64,000 bases of DNA from Weissella thailandensis (GCF_005405465.1 NZ_BJEC01000010.1:1-64000); one strand, 5' to 3'; positions 9,162 to 17,995 are shown, counted from the stretch's first letter. Made by a program: numbers and translations. The notes: generated by a model from the letters alone, not told the origin.

Positions 9162-10106
9162 ATGGCGACAGCACCGTTAAATTTTGCTGTTTTTAATAGA
9201 GAGAATTGGCAAAAATTAGCTAATCAGTATGTGGTGCCAGAAAAGATTGATATGACACCACAGACATTGCAGAACATTAAGGCATATAATGACCGCATTG
9301 TGATGGCCGATGTATTTAATATTTACGGACCGTTGGTGACCTATATTAAATTACGTTATGACCAGTATCGGCATGATATAGCAGAACGTGCTGATTTTCT
9401 TGGTCGGTCAGCATCACGAGGACCATTTATTATCGGTATTGCTGGTTCAGTGGCGGTTGGTAAATCGACAACAGCACGTTTGTTACAATACATGTTGCAG
9501 TCAGCTTTCCCCGAGAAGGAAATTGCTTTAACGACAACGGACGGATTTTTATATTCTAATGAAAAATTACGGGCTGCTGGTATTTTTGACCGTAAAGGTT
9601 TTCCTGAGTCTTATGATATGGCAGAGTTATTAGCTTTTATGAATGCATTGAAAGAAGGTAAACGGACTGTCCATTCGCCTAAGTATTCTCATGATATGTC
9701 CGATGTGTTGGTAGGTGAGTATGATGAGTTTGATAATCCAGATATTTTCATTATTGAAGGTATCAACACGTTACAAAGTGGGGCGAACACGCCAGTATAC
9801 GTTTCGGATTTCTTTGACTTTTCGATTTATGTGGATGCCCAAACAGATTTGATCGAGCAATGGTATATTGAACGGTTTAAGGCGTTGCTATCAGCTGCCA
9901 AGGATAATCCGGCTGACAATGAATTCTTTGCTGAGTATACAAAGATGCCAACGGAACAAGCGGTAGCATCTGCTTTAGATGTGTGGCGCCAAGTAAATTT
10001 GCCCAACCTAAACGAATATATTTTACCAACTCGTGAGCGTGCCGATTTAGTATTGCATAAACAAGCTAATCACGAGATAGATACGATATGGTTACGCAAA
10101 TTCTAA
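9162..10106 (+). CDS. coaA: Type I pantothenate kinase
   Basis: CoaA phosphorylates pantothenate with ATP, the first step of coenzyme A synthesis. The bacterial type I P-loop GIAGSVAVGKSTTARLL starts near residue 92, followed by TTDGFLYSN and FIIEGINTLQ. Length of 314 residues matches the family. It is separated from helD by six bases and ends before a strong terminator. Confidence 0.97.
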   Translation: MATAPLNFAVFNRENWQKLANQYVVPEKIDMTPQTLQNIKAYNDRIVMADVFNIYGPLVTYIKLRYDQYRHDIAERADFLGRSASRGPFIIGIAGSVAVGKSTTARLLQYMLQSAFPEKEIALTTTDGFLYSNEKLRAAGIFDRKGFPESYDMAELLAFMNALKEGKRTVHSPKYSHDMSDVLVGEYDEFDNPDIFIIEGINTLQSGANTPVYVSDFFDFSIYVDAQTDLIEQWYIERFKALLSAAKDNPADNEFFAEYTKMPTEQAVASALDVWRQVNLPNLNEYILPTRERADLVLHKQANHEIDTIWLRKF

Positions 10107-10149
10107 AAACATTACTTTTCAAAATGACGATAATGTAACAAAAAGCCAT

Positions 10150-10187
10150 AAAGACGCCGAACATTCGTGTTCAGCGTCTTTATTTTT
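10150..10187 (+). terminator. Terminator after coaA
   Basis: AAAGACGCCGAAC pairs with GTTCAGCGTCTTT (one mismatch), followed by TATTTTTTATTTTT. Confidence 0.88.
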
Positions 10188-10331
10188 TATTTTTAAGGAA
10201 ATTTTAGAGATTATTTTTCGAGTTAACTATCTTAATGTTTTCTTTATAAATACCTATTTTATAGGGGATACTTTCTAATGTTACAAAAATATTTCGTGTA
10301 TTGGCGGCTTTGAATTAACCGTTTAAATTCA

Positions 10332-10358
10332 TGTAATGTTTATGTAACTTGCTATAAG
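10332..10358 (+). promoter_or_regulatory. WalR (YycF)-type box and extended -10 promoter of the LysM gene
   Basis: TGTAAT-N5-TGTAAC is a full match to the established WalR consensus (TGTWAH repeated with five bases between). Five bases later TGCTATAAG forms an extended -10 element (10350-10358), so WalR would sit at the -35 position as an activator. The gene downstream encodes a secreted wall-active protein, the classical type of WalRK target. Confidence 0.7.
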
Positions 10359-10473
10359 CTGAAATTGTTAAACTATTACTTGTCGTTGGGTAATGCCCAA
10401 TTCATCAACCTGCGTAGTCACAGGTATTAAATATAGTAATCAAAATTATCCATTAGGAGTATTATTAATTTTT
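10359..10473 (+). other. Structured 5' leader of the LysM gene
   Basis: About 110 bases lie between the inferred promoter and the ATG. They can form two small hairpins, TTGGG/CCCAA (10386-10400) and CCTG/CAGG (10409-10424). I do not recognise a known riboswitch class. The rest of the 10188-10331 gap upstream holds nothing I can name. Confidence 0.35.
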
Positions 10474-11244
10474 ATGAGTAGTAAAGTGAAACAAACAGCC
10501 TTAGCAGTTGCCGGAGTTGCGTCAGTCTTTGTTGCTGGTTCATCTATTGTTAATGCCGCATCAACTTATACAGTTAAAGAGGGCGATACTTTATCAGAAG
10601 TTGCCAACAAGTTCAACATGACAGTTGATGACTTGGTAAAGTCAAACGACTTGAAAGATGCGAACATGATCTTCGTTGATCAAAAGATTGAAGTGCCAGA
10701 TTCAGCAGACCTTGCTGAAACTGATATTGATGCATCAACTGATTCTGCAGCTAACGATGCTGCTTCATTGGCAATGTCTCAAGCAGCATCATCAGCTGCT
10801 GCAAGTTCAGCTGCCGCAGCATCATCAGCAGCCGCTGCTGCATCACAAGCTGCTGCTGACAAGGCTGCCGCAAGCGAAGCTGCTCAAGCAGATACGACTG
10901 CAGCTGCAGAGCCAGCTCAACAAGCTGCACCAGCAACTTCAAATGAGTCATCTGCTTCAGAAAGCACACCATCATCAAGAAATGAAGCTGGTGGATCAGT
11001 TAAGGCACAATTCTTGGCTAACGGTGGAACTGAAGCTTTGTGGAGTTCAGTTGTTATGCCAGAATCAGGTGGAAATCCTAATGCCGTTTCACCAAATGGT
11101 TACCATGGTCTTGGTCAAACCAAAGAAGGTTGGGGATCTGGTAGTGTTGCCAGCCAAACTTCAGGAATGGTTGATTATGCCACTTCACGTTACGGTTCAA
11201 TTGAAAACGCAACGGCCTTCCGTCAAGCTAACGGTTGGTGGTAA
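10474..11244 (+). CDS. Secreted LysM protein with C-terminal transglycosylase-like (Apf-type) domain
   Basis: The 256-residue protein has a signal peptide (cleavage near residue 28, VNA-AS), one LysM domain (TYTVKEGDTLSEVANKF, about 31-76), a long Ala/Ser/Gln-rich linker, and a C-terminal domain with MPESGGNPNAVSPNGYHGLGQ and a closing ANGWW, as in aggregation-promoting factor/resuscitation-type muralytic proteins of lactobacilli. It should bind and trim peptidoglycan outside the cell. The ATG used has AGGAG 14 bases upstream; an upstream in-frame ATG would add 27 residues that spoil the signal peptide. Confidence 0.88.
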   Translation: MSSKVKQTALAVAGVASVFVAGSSIVNAASTYTVKEGDTLSEVANKFNMTVDDLVKSNDLKDANMIFVDQKIEVPDSADLAETDIDASTDSAANDAASLAMSQAASSAAASSAAAASSAAAAASQAAADKAAASEAAQADTTAAAEPAQQAAPATSNESSASESTPSSRNEAGGSVKAQFLANGGTEALWSSVVMPESGGNPNAVSPNGYHGLGQTKEGWGSGSVASQTSGMVDYATSRYGSIENATAFRQANGWW

Positions 11245-11267
11245 AAAACACTTAATGAATAATAATC

Positions 11268-11307
11268 AGAAGATTGAGCAATTAAATTGTCTCAGTCTTC
11301 TTTTTTT
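11268..11307 (+). terminator. Terminator after the LysM gene
   Basis: AGAAGATTGAG pairs with CTCAGTCTTCT (one G-T pair) and is followed by seven T. Confidence 0.88.
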
Positions 11308-11470
11308 ATGAAAAAAGTTTTTGAAAGTTGTGAACACATCACAAACGACTGTTCAATAAGTTATATTAATCTGTAAGGGATTTCATTGCTTATGGCATAG
11401 CGATATTGATAGATGAATTGATGACCACGATTGGCCAGTACAGTTGTTTCCTGTGAACACAACTACAATG

Positions 11471-11491
11471 TTTGTTAAATTACTTAACAAA
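11471..11491. promoter_or_regulatory. Operator-like palindrome upstream of the efflux gene
   Basis: TTTGTTAA and TTAACAAA form a perfect 8-bp inverted repeat around ATTAC, 70 bases before the MFS gene start. This size and symmetry fit a TetR- or MarR-type repressor site, but no regulator gene is adjacent. The rest of the 11308-11560 gap contains a weaker repeat AGTTGT/ACAACT at 11442-11464 and nothing else I can name. Confidence 0.5.
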
Positions 11492-11520
11492 AAACCTTGA
11501 TTAAATAGAAAACGAGTTTT

Positions 11521-11535
11521 ACAATGATACATTGT
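11521..11535. promoter_or_regulatory. Second palindrome just upstream of the efflux gene RBS
   Basis: ACAATG-ATA-CATTGT is a perfect 6-bp inverted repeat lying 26 bases before the ATG, where a bound repressor would block transcription or where the mRNA could hold a small hairpin. Confidence 0.4.
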
Positions 11536-11560
11536 GATTAAAACAAATGGAGGAAAACAA

Positions 11561-13105
11561 ATGGCACATGATAAAAGTGTGACTTTGGATATGGACGGTA
11601 AGCCATTTAACCGTACAGCCATGGTCGCCGTATTATTAATCGGTACTTTTGCTGGTGTGTTGATGCAAACATCATTGGGAACGGCTATTCCAACCCTAAT
11701 GAACGATTTTGATATTTCGTTTGCAACGGCGCAACAAGCAACAACTTGGTTCTTACTAGCAAACGGGGTGATGATGCCCGTTTCAGCTTTCTTATCAACG
11801 CGTATTAAATCAAGAACATTATATATTATTGCTTATGCACTTTTAACTGCAGGAATGGCTTTGACGGCCTTTACACCTGCTGATTCAAATATGTGGTGGA
11901 TGTTCTTAGCTGGTCGTATCGTAACTGCCATTGCCGTTGGAGTAACGATGCCTTTGATGCAAGTGGTAATGCTTAACATCTATCCAATTGAAGAACGTGG
12001 TGCTGCCATGGGAATCAACGGTATCGTGATTGGGCTAGCGCCTGCTATTGGTCCTAGTTTGTCTGGCTGGATTCTTGAAAAGGACCACACGTTACTTGGT
12101 TGGACAATTTCTTCTTCATGGCGAACAATCTTTATTTTGCCATTGATCGTTATTGCCATTGCATTTATTTTGTCATTCTTCTATGTTAAGAATGTTTTGC
12201 CTACTAAGAAGATCAAGTTGGATGTTGGTTCATTCATCTTGTCAATTCTTGGTTTCGGTGTCTTCCTACTAGGATTTACAAATGTGGCTACAGCAGGTTG
12301 GGGTGATTTCTCATCAGTTATCTTACCAATCATCGCTGGTTTGCTACTAATCATTTTGTTCATCTGGCGCCAAGTTAAAATGGATGTACCATTTATGGAC
12401 GTCCGTGTCTTTAAGAATAAGCAATTCTCATTGACGACCTTAGGCGTTATGTTGGCTATGATGGCCATGATGGGTGTTCAAATGATGTTGCCAACTTACT
12501 TGCAAAACGTGCATGGTATGTCAACATTGAATTCTGGACTAGTTTTGTTGCCAGGTGCATTGATGATGGGATTGTTGGCACCATTGACTGGACGTATGTA
12601 TGACCAAATTGGTGCAAAGCGTCTAGCAATTGTCGGCTTTGCTATCTTGGCTTTGGGAACTTTGCCATTTATGTTCATTACGACAACGACTTCAGGTGCT
12701 TTCATTACAGCCCTATATGCTTTGCGTATGTTTGGTGTTGCGATGGTTATGATGCCATTAACGACAATGTCAATGTCAGTTTTGCCAGCTAATGAAGCAC
12801 CCCATGCGACAGCTTCTAATAACACGGCCCGTCAAGTGGCTTCGTCAGTTGTTGTTGCCTTGTTGACATCAGTGACACAAAATATTATCAATAACAACGA
12901 GCCAGGCAAGGCTTTGCAGACAGCTAATCCATTACAATATGGATCAGATATGCTTGATGCCTCGATGAAGGGCTTCCGTGTATCATTTGCCATCGGTTTC
13001 GGCTTCGCAATTCTTGGTATTATTGTGGCGCTATTTGTCCGCGGAGGTCGTGTTGTACCTGAGGGTATGACAAAACATGTCTCATCAGATGAAAAGGAGG
13101 ATTAG
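11561..13105 (+). CDS. DHA2-family drug:proton antiporter (LmrB/EmrB type)
   Basis: The 514-residue protein has the 14 hydrophobic helices of the DHA2 branch of the major facilitator superfamily, with the motif-A-like loop STRIKSRTLYI after helix 2, an internal GRMYDQIGAKRLAIVG loop (motif A repeat) and RIVTAIAVGVTMPLMQ in helix 4. LmrB-like pumps export lincosamides, bile acids or other amphiphiles; substrate cannot be read here. The start is the ATG with GGAGG seven bases before it. It is followed after five bases by a DUF4811 gene, a pairing seen repeatedly in lactic acid bacteria. Confidence 0.9.
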   Translation: MAHDKSVTLDMDGKPFNRTAMVAVLLIGTFAGVLMQTSLGTAIPTLMNDFDISFATAQQATTWFLLANGVMMPVSAFLSTRIKSRTLYIIAYALLTAGMALTAFTPADSNMWWMFLAGRIVTAIAVGVTMPLMQVVMLNIYPIEERGAAMGINGIVIGLAPAIGPSLSGWILEKDHTLLGWTISSSWRTIFILPLIVIAIAFILSFFYVKNVLPTKKIKLDVGSFILSILGFGVFLLGFTNVATAGWGDFSSVILPIIAGLLLIILFIWRQVKMDVPFMDVRVFKNKQFSLTTLGVMLAMMAMMGVQMMLPTYLQNVHGMSTLNSGLVLLPGALMMGLLAPLTGRMYDQIGAKRLAIVGFAILALGTLPFMFITTTTSGAFITALYALRMFGVAMVMMPLTTMSMSVLPANEAPHATASNNTARQVASSVVVALLTSVTQNIINNNEPGKALQTANPLQYGSDMLDASMKGFRVSFAIGFGFAILGIIVALFVRGGRVVPEGMTKHVSSDEKED

Positions 13106-13110
13106 GCAAC

Positions 13111-13863
13111 ATGATTATTATTGTTTTAGCAGTATTTGCAGTATTAACATATATCTCATGGTTCTACATTAAAAGTGCGCCAACACGTCTTATTATGGGC
13201 CTAATCTCTTTTGCTTTATTAGGAGCAACTGTGTTGTTGCTAACCGCTAATATCAAGTCACATTATGGTATGAAGAATGTGACAACAACTACCGAAAAGA
13301 CAATTTATTCAGCTGGTGGTTCAAAATCACCCGCTGGTATGTTGATTACACAAGAACTTGGTACGAAGTCAGGCAACTATGTCATGATCTATGCGGATAG
13401 TGAAGATGGTAAAGCTAAGCCACATTTTGTCCCAAACAAGAAGAACATGGCCGAGGCTATTAACAAGAAGGCAACTTATAAGACTGCTGATGTTGATAAG
13501 GCTACCGTTAAGACGGTGACAACTCGTCGTGAGTGGCAAAACGACTTCTTTAAGTGGTTGTTAGACTTTGGAGGCGAAGGTCACTCATTAGTTAAGCAAA
13601 CAAGCACTGTGACTGTTCCTAAGAACACTTGGGTCGTTTTGAGTGCTCAACAAGCAAAACAAGTGACAGCAAAGCAAAAGGCAGCTGGTCAAGATAAGGC
13701 CGCTGCTGCTGCGCAACAAAAGCAAATGCGTGATGCCATTCAAGCTAAAGTTGCTGCATATATGAAGGATAATCCAAAGGCAAGCGCCAATGACGTTGCC
13801 GATTATTCTCATGAAGCAACTGCGGAAATGACAGCAGATGCCATGAAGCAAATGATTAAATAG
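13111..13863 (+). CDS. DUF4811-type membrane protein, efflux pump partner
   Basis: The 250-residue protein has two N-terminal membrane helices (about 1-20 and 25-45), a beta-rich extracytoplasmic middle and an Ala/Gln/Lys-rich helical C-terminus. Family assignment to DUF4811 is from recognition of the fold pattern and of its position directly after an LmrB-type gene. Its job is unknown; a helper or accessory role in the pump is an inference from the conserved pairing. Confidence 0.75.
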   Translation: MIIIVLAVFAVLTYISWFYIKSAPTRLIMGLISFALLGATVLLLTANIKSHYGMKNVTTTTEKTIYSAGGSKSPAGMLITQELGTKSGNYVMIYADSEDGKAKPHFVPNKKNMAEAINKKATYKTADVDKATVKTVTTRREWQNDFFKWLLDFGGEGHSLVKQTSTVTVPKNTWVVLSAQQAKQVTAKQKAAGQDKAAAAAQQKQMRDAIQAKVAAYMKDNPKASANDVADYSHEATAEMTADAMKQMIK

Positions 13864-13868
13864 TAAGT

Positions 13869-13952
13869 AAAAACATTTATTAACAGGTTAGGTGATTGGG
13901 TCGTCTGAATTAGGGGATACTGATAGCTTAACTGCTTAGTAAATGTTTTTTT
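13869..13952 (+). terminator. Long-loop terminator after the efflux operon
   Basis: AAAAACATTTA pairs with TAAATGTTTTT and is followed by TTTATT, with about 60 bases in between that contain smaller possible stems. Weaker than a compact terminator. Confidence 0.55.
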
Positions 13953-14052
13953 ATTATCAATGTAATCGCCTGCTATAACCGGTATCATCGCTAGTCATGC
14001 GATAATAATTTCGCTATCAGTTAAAATGTTTGTATCATTAAGTAGGAACACG

Positions 14053-14061
14053 TGTTATACT
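14053..14061 (+). promoter_or_regulatory. Extended -10 promoter of the cold-shock gene
   Basis: TGTTATACT is an extended -10 element, with TTGTAT at 14030-14035 as a loosely spaced -35. The implied leader of nearly 100 bases before the ATG is typical of cold-shock mRNAs. The rest of the 13953-14163 gap shows no other named feature. Confidence 0.55.
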
Positions 14062-14163
14062 TAAAACATAGTTTGAAAGATTTTGTTTTATGTTTCTCAG
14101 AAATAAGGGCATCTTCGTTTTGGATTATTAATTTTTATGGCAGGATGCCAGGAGGTTTCAGAC

Positions 14164-14364
14164 ATGGAACAAGGAACAGTAAAGTGGTTTAACGCAGACA
14201 AGGGTTACGGATTTATCTCACGCGAATCAGGCGACGATGTATTCGTGCACTTCTCAGCAATCCAATCTGATGGCTTCAAGTCATTAGAAGAAGGTCAAGC
14301 TGTATCATTTGAAGTACAACAAGGTGACCGTGGTTTGCAAGCTGCTAACGTTACAAAGTTGTAA
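14164..14364 (+). CDS. Cold-shock protein (CspA family)
   Basis: The 66-residue protein is a single cold-shock domain with RNP1 KGYGFI and RNP2 VFVHFS, starting [14 protein letters not shown]. It binds single-stranded RNA/DNA and acts as an RNA chaperone, keeping mRNAs unstructured. The ATG chosen has AGGAGG eight bases upstream; an in-frame ATG 27 bases earlier would extend the protein beyond the universal Csp N-terminus. Confidence 0.95.
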   Translation: MEQGTVKWFNADKGYGFISRESGDDVFVHFSAIQSDGFKSLEEGQAVSFEVQQGDRGLQAANVTKL

Positions 14365-14382
14365 TCGTTAATCAGTTTAAAA

Positions 14383-14420
14383 AATAAAAGAGCCTGGGAA
14401 TTTTCCTAGGCTCTTTTATT
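14383..14420 (+). terminator. Terminator after the cold-shock gene
   Basis: AATAAAAGAGCCTGGG pairs with CCTAGGCTCTTTTATT (one G-T pair) around a short AATTTT loop. It ends right before the pseudouridine synthase gene. Confidence 0.9.
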
Positions 14421-14459
14421 GTGGTAATAGTGACACATTATTTCTATGGAGAGTGTGCA

Positions 14460-15353
14460 ATGGTAGGGTGGACAAAGCAAATCGAGTTGCCAGCGGATCA
14501 GCCGGCGGTCTCAATTAAAGAGCAACTTACCATGTGGCATGTGCCACGACGGATACGAGGCAATTTTCGAATCGCACGTCGTATTTATTTGAATGGTGAG
14601 TATCAACCGACTTCAACTATTTTAAAACCACATGATGTGTTGTTATTGCACTGGTTACCGACTGACTTTATAACGCCGGATTCACATTATGTCCCTGATG
14701 ATTCACAATCCTTACAAATCCTATATGAAAACGACGAGTTATTAGTTGTTAATAAAATTAAAGGTGTTAAAACGCATCCCAATTCTCCTGGTGAAGATGG
14801 TACGATGATGAACTTTGCCCAAGCATACTTGATCAAGCAGGGGAAACGGGCATACATGGTTCATCGTTTGGATGGTCAAACGACTGGGGCCTTGATTATT
14901 GCAAAAGTACCATACGTGGTACCAATGTTGAATCAACTGTTACATGATAAGACCATCAAACGTACTTATTTGGCTTGGGTCGACGGCCACCTGACACAGC
15001 CAACAGGGACGATTAACCTACCAATTGGTGAACATCCAACTAATAGTCGTTTGCGTCAGATCAATGGTATCAATGCGAAACCCGCAGTGACTCACTGGAC
15101 AAAAATTAAAACGGTCTATCAACAGACACTAGTACGGTTACAGTTAGAAACTGGGCGGACCCACCAAATTCGCTTACATATGGCAGCAATCGGGCACCCA
15201 TTGGTAGGGGATGACTTGTATAATCCACAGTCTAATTATGCGGGTGGTTTATTGTTACATTCTGCCAGTGTGCAATTACCGATTCCTTTTTCAAATGACA
15301 TCAAGTCGATTGGGGCCCGGTTACCGCCTAGTTTCCCGGTAAATCTTAAGTAA
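14460..15353 (+). CDS. RluD-family 23S/tRNA pseudouridine synthase
   Basis: The 297-residue protein carries the RluA/RluD catalytic signature HRLDGQTTG (usual form HRLDxxTSG) with the active-site Asp, preceded by LLVVNKIKGVKTHP and followed by LETGRTHQIRLHMA and HPLVGDDLY. It converts specific uridines in structured RNA to pseudouridine. The N-terminus lacks a clear S4 domain. The start is the ATG with GGAGAG six bases upstream; an in-frame GTG 39 bases earlier overlaps the preceding terminator and is rejected. Which RNA position it modifies cannot be told. Confidence 0.9.
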   Translation: MVGWTKQIELPADQPAVSIKEQLTMWHVPRRIRGNFRIARRIYLNGEYQPTSTILKPHDVLLLHWLPTDFITPDSHYVPDDSQSLQILYENDELLVVNKIKGVKTHPNSPGEDGTMMNFAQAYLIKQGKRAYMVHRLDGQTTGALIIAKVPYVVPMLNQLLHDKTIKRTYLAWVDGHLTQPTGTINLPIGEHPTNSRLRQINGINAKPAVTHWTKIKTVYQQTLVRLQLETGRTHQIRLHMAAIGHPLVGDDLYNPQSNYAGGLLLHSASVQLPIPFSNDIKSIGARLPPSFPVNLK

Positions 15354-15395
15354 TTACCCGAAGTTATTAAGAAATTTCAAAATTTTCCTTCGAAA

Positions 15396-15428
15396 TGTAA
15401 TGATTTTGTTAAGAACTTCTGTTATTAT
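15396..15428 (+). promoter_or_regulatory. WalR-type box and extended -10 promoter of the CAP/LysM gene
   Basis: TGTAAT-N5-TGTTAA at 15396-15412 is a full match to the WalR consensus. TGTTATTAT at 15420-15428 forms an extended -10. It precedes a secreted wall protein, as does the matching box upstream of the other LysM gene in this window. Confidence 0.7.
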
Positions 15429-15498
15429 TAAAAAATGTTGTATTAAACAAAAATTAAATACGCATAAACGCGTAACGAATTAAGGGGAAACTTCTTCA

Positions 15499-16671
15499 AT
15501 GGAAATCAAGTCACACAAGAAAATGTATAAGGCAGGTAAGCAATGGGTATCAGTTGCAGTAGCAACTACTGCAGCGGGTGTCGCTTTTGTTGGTGCTAAT
15601 GAGTCTGCTTCTGCAGATGTATGGCAAGCTAACACTGTTGATCAAGTTGCATCACAAGTTTCATCAAATGGTGGTGTTAACAATTACCAAATCCAAAACG
15701 GTGATACGGTTTGGGCATTAGCCATGGCAACAAATGATTCAGTTGATCATTTTGCGACAACTAATGGTATTATTAACCCTGATTTGATTGTTGCTGGTCA
15801 ATCATTCAATGGGGCAACTGCAGCAAATGCTCAGTCAGCAACGTCACAATCAGCTGCTGCGCCAGCCCAAACTGCTTATACACCAGCACCGGCAGCCAAT
15901 GAAGCATCATCAGTTGCACCTGAAGATGATACAGCAGCTAGCCAAGCCGCTGCCAGCCAAGCCGCTGCAGACTCTGCTGCTGCTGAATCAGAGGCCGCTG
16001 CCAGCCAAGCCGCTGCTTCATCACAAGCTGCTTCTGAAGCCTATGCTGCATCAGTTGCTGCTAGTGTTGCTTCATCAGAAGCTGAAGCTGCCTCAATGGC
16101 CGCTGCTGAGTCAGACGCAACGGCAGCTAGTGAAGCTGCCGCCAAAGCCGCTCAATCAGAGGCAATGGCTGTAACTGCTAAGTCAAGTGCGGCTGCACAA
16201 TCAGCTGCCTCAGTATCATCATCAGCTGCTTCTGACAGTGCTGCTAAGGCTGCTGCTTCATCAGAAGCCGCTGCTAAGCAAGCAACTGCTAACCAACAAG
16301 CTACTGAAGAGTCAACAACAGCATCTTCATCAACTGCTGGTAACGTTGACAATGCCACATTTGATGCTTTAAAGTCTAAGCGTAGTGGGATGACGACTGA
16401 ATGGTCATCTGACTTAGCAGCCCAAGCGCAAGCACGTGCCCAACAAATCGCTAACAACGGTGGTTCAATTCCTAATGAACACTGGAGCAACGGTAATGAA
16501 GTCATTTCAATTGGCTTTGGTGCTGGGTCATCAGTTGTTGACGCTTGGTATAACGAAACAAATATGACGACTGCATCAGGAACTGGTCACCGTGACTGGG
16601 AGATGCGTGCAAGTTCAACTCACTTTGGCTTTGCACAAGTTGGTGACGTCATTGTTGGTGTTTCTAACTAA
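15499..16671 (+). CDS. Secreted LysM and CAP-domain wall protein
   Basis: The 390-residue protein begins with a KxYKxGKxW-type signal peptide (KMYKAGKQW, cleavage near residue 39, ASA-DV). A LysM domain follows (NYQIQNGDTVWALAM, about 59-103), then about 180 residues of Ala/Ser/Gln repeats, and a C-terminal CAP/SCP domain (ALKSKRSGMTTEWSSDLA ... NEHWSNGNEVI ... GTGHRDWEMRAS). CAP domains in bacteria are often wall-associated; the enzymatic role is unsettled. The DNA of the linker holds three identical 14-mers (listed as a repeat). The RBS AAGGGG precedes the ATG. Confidence 0.9.
   Translation: MEIKSHKKMYKAGKQWVSVAVATTAAGVAFVGANESASADVWQANTVDQVASQVSSNGGVNNYQIQNGDTVWALAMATNDSVDHFATTNGIINPDLIVAGQSFNGATAANAQSATSQSAAAPAQTAYTPAPAANEASSVAPEDDTAASQAAASQAAADSAAAESEAAASQAAASSQAASEAYAASVAASVASSEAEAASMAAAESDATAASEAAAKAAQSEAMAVTAKSSAAAQSAASVSSSAASDSAAKAAASSEAAAKQATANQQATEESTTASSSTAGNVDNATFDALKSKRSGMTTEWSSDLAAQAQARAQQIANNGGSIPNEHWSNGNEVISIGFGAGSSVVDAWYNETNMTTASGTGHRDWEMRASSTHFGFAQVGDVIVGVSN
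15940..16016 (+). repeat. Three identical 14-mers in the Ala/Ser-rich linker
   Basis: AGCCAAGCCGCTGC occurs at 15940, 15955 and 16003, the first two 15 bases apart and therefore in frame. Such units can expand or contract by slippage and vary linker length between strains. Confidence 0.8.
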
Positions 16672-16686
16672 TTAAATATTGCAATT

Positions 16687-16725
16687 AAAAACGAGGTTTG
16701 GATGTCAAAGTCCAAACCTCGTTTT
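16687..16725. terminator. Bidirectional terminator between convergent genes
   Basis: AAAACGAGGTTTGGA and its exact reverse complement flank an 8-base loop. The A run before and T run after let it serve both the CAP gene and the opposing aminopeptidase gene. Confidence 0.93.
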
Positions 16726-16756
16726 CATTATTAGATGTTTTTTGTCACACTCTGTC

Positions 16757-17995
16757 TTAAGCCCAATTACCTTGGCGGAAAACAGGGACTAGTTGGCCAT
16801 CTTGAGTGATACCGTCAATGTCCATGTCGGCGGAACCAATCATAAAGTCAACGTGTACGATTGAATCGTTTTGGCCCTTTGCTTGACGATCAGTAACTGA
16901 TAGTTGGGTACCGTTCTTAATGTTTGAAGGGTAGGCAGCACCAAGTGCTAGGTGATCAGAGGCATTTTCATCAATTAAAGTCGTATAGAAAACAATGTCC
17001 GAGTTAGAGATTGGCGAATCATCTGGTACTAATGAAACTTCACCCAATGATGCAGCGCCTGCATCTGTTTGAATTAATTGTTGTAATACGTCTTGACCAG
17101 TCGTTGCTTCAGCAGCCACGACCTTGCCATCGGCAAATGTTAATTTAATATCTGTAATTAGGACACCTGAATATGATAAAGGCTTCGTTGATTGTACTGT
17201 ACCGTCAATATGGCGATAGTCAGGTGACGTAAAGACTTCTTCAGTTGGCATATTTGGTACAAAACGGTTACCAGCTTTGTTGAATGATTCAGCAGCTTCC
17301 CAGACATGGTCTTCAGCTAAGCCAACAGTTAATGATGTTTTTTCAGAATGGTATTGAAGTGCCTTGAAATTTTGTTGGTTCAACCAGGCCGCTTTTTCGT
17401 TGAGCGTCTCGATATGTTCTTGCCAATCAGCAATGACATCATTATCTTCTGAAATGCGGTTGATCTTGAAAATTTCTTGCCATAATTTATCTTGCGCTTC
17501 ATCAGCTACTACATCTGGAAATACTTTTTGTGACCATTCCTTACCAGCAGAAGACACAACTAGCCAGGCCACGTCATTATTCATTGTGGCTTGACGAACG
17601 GCCGTATTAGCTCTTTGATAGGCTTGTTCGTAAAGTGAGACCCGATCGCTGGGAACATCGCTAAAGCCATCAGGATCATTCGAAACAATGGAAATTCGTG
17701 AGGTTTGGTTAGCCATTAGAGATTCGGCACGGACAGAAACCCAAGCAGGAATATTGGTTAAGGTTGCTTCGCTGGCATGTGTCAAAAATTCGCGTTGCAA
17801 AATGGTATCTTTCCATTCAACAATGACTTGATTAGCACCTAATGCATAAGCGGCATGCATAATCCGGTGGACCAGGTCAGCTTGATCAATTTCGGCATAG
17901 ATAATGACATCTTGGCCGGGTTTTACATTAACACCAACACGGGTAATTAAATCGGCATATTTATCTAATAACTGATCGAAATGTTTAATTGTCAT
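16757..17995 (-). CDS. M29-family aminopeptidase (AmpS/PepS type)
   Basis: The 412-residue protein matches thermophilic-aminopeptidase family M29: VGVNVKPGQDVIIYAEID near the N-terminus, the conserved NMPTEEVFTSPDYRHIDG carrying metal ligands, HLALGAAYPSNI and the closing VHVDFMIGSADMDIDGI. It removes N-terminal residues from peptides in the cytosol. The start is the ATG preceded by a GGAG-containing site; in-frame upstream sequence gives 20 extra residues unlike the family. Copy B of the interspersed repeat lies immediately upstream of its start. Confidence 0.93.
   Translation of the reverse strand: MTIKHFDQLLDKYADLITRVGVNVKPGQDVIIYAEIDQADLVHRIMHAAYALGANQVIVEWKDTILQREFLTHASEATLTNIPAWVSVRAESLMANQTSRISIVSNDPDGFSDVPSDRVSLYEQAYQRANTAVRQATMNNDVAWLVVSSAGKEWSQKVFPDVVADEAQDKLWQEIFKINRISEDNDVIADWQEHIETLNEKAAWLNQQNFKALQYHSEKTSLTVGLAEDHVWEAAESFNKAGNRFVPNMPTEEVFTSPDYRHIDGTVQSTKPLSYSGVLITDIKLTFADGKVVAAEATTGQDVLQQLIQTDAGAASLGEVSLVPDDSPISNSDIVFYTTLIDENASDHLALGAAYPSNIKNGTQLSVTDRQAKGQNDSIVHVDFMIGSADMDIDGITQDGQLVPVFRQGNWA

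Noticed and set aside
10359-10473. Known riboswitch (for example c-di-AMP type) in the leader of a wall-hydrolase gene
   Set aside because: The conserved core sequences of that class are not present; only two small hairpins are seen.
10676-11311. Long overlapping reading frame rich in Leu/Gln inside the LysM gene
   Set aside because: It is the shifted frame of an Ala/Ser/Gln-rich linker, with no RBS and no plausible protein features. The same applies to the similar frame at 15788-16174.
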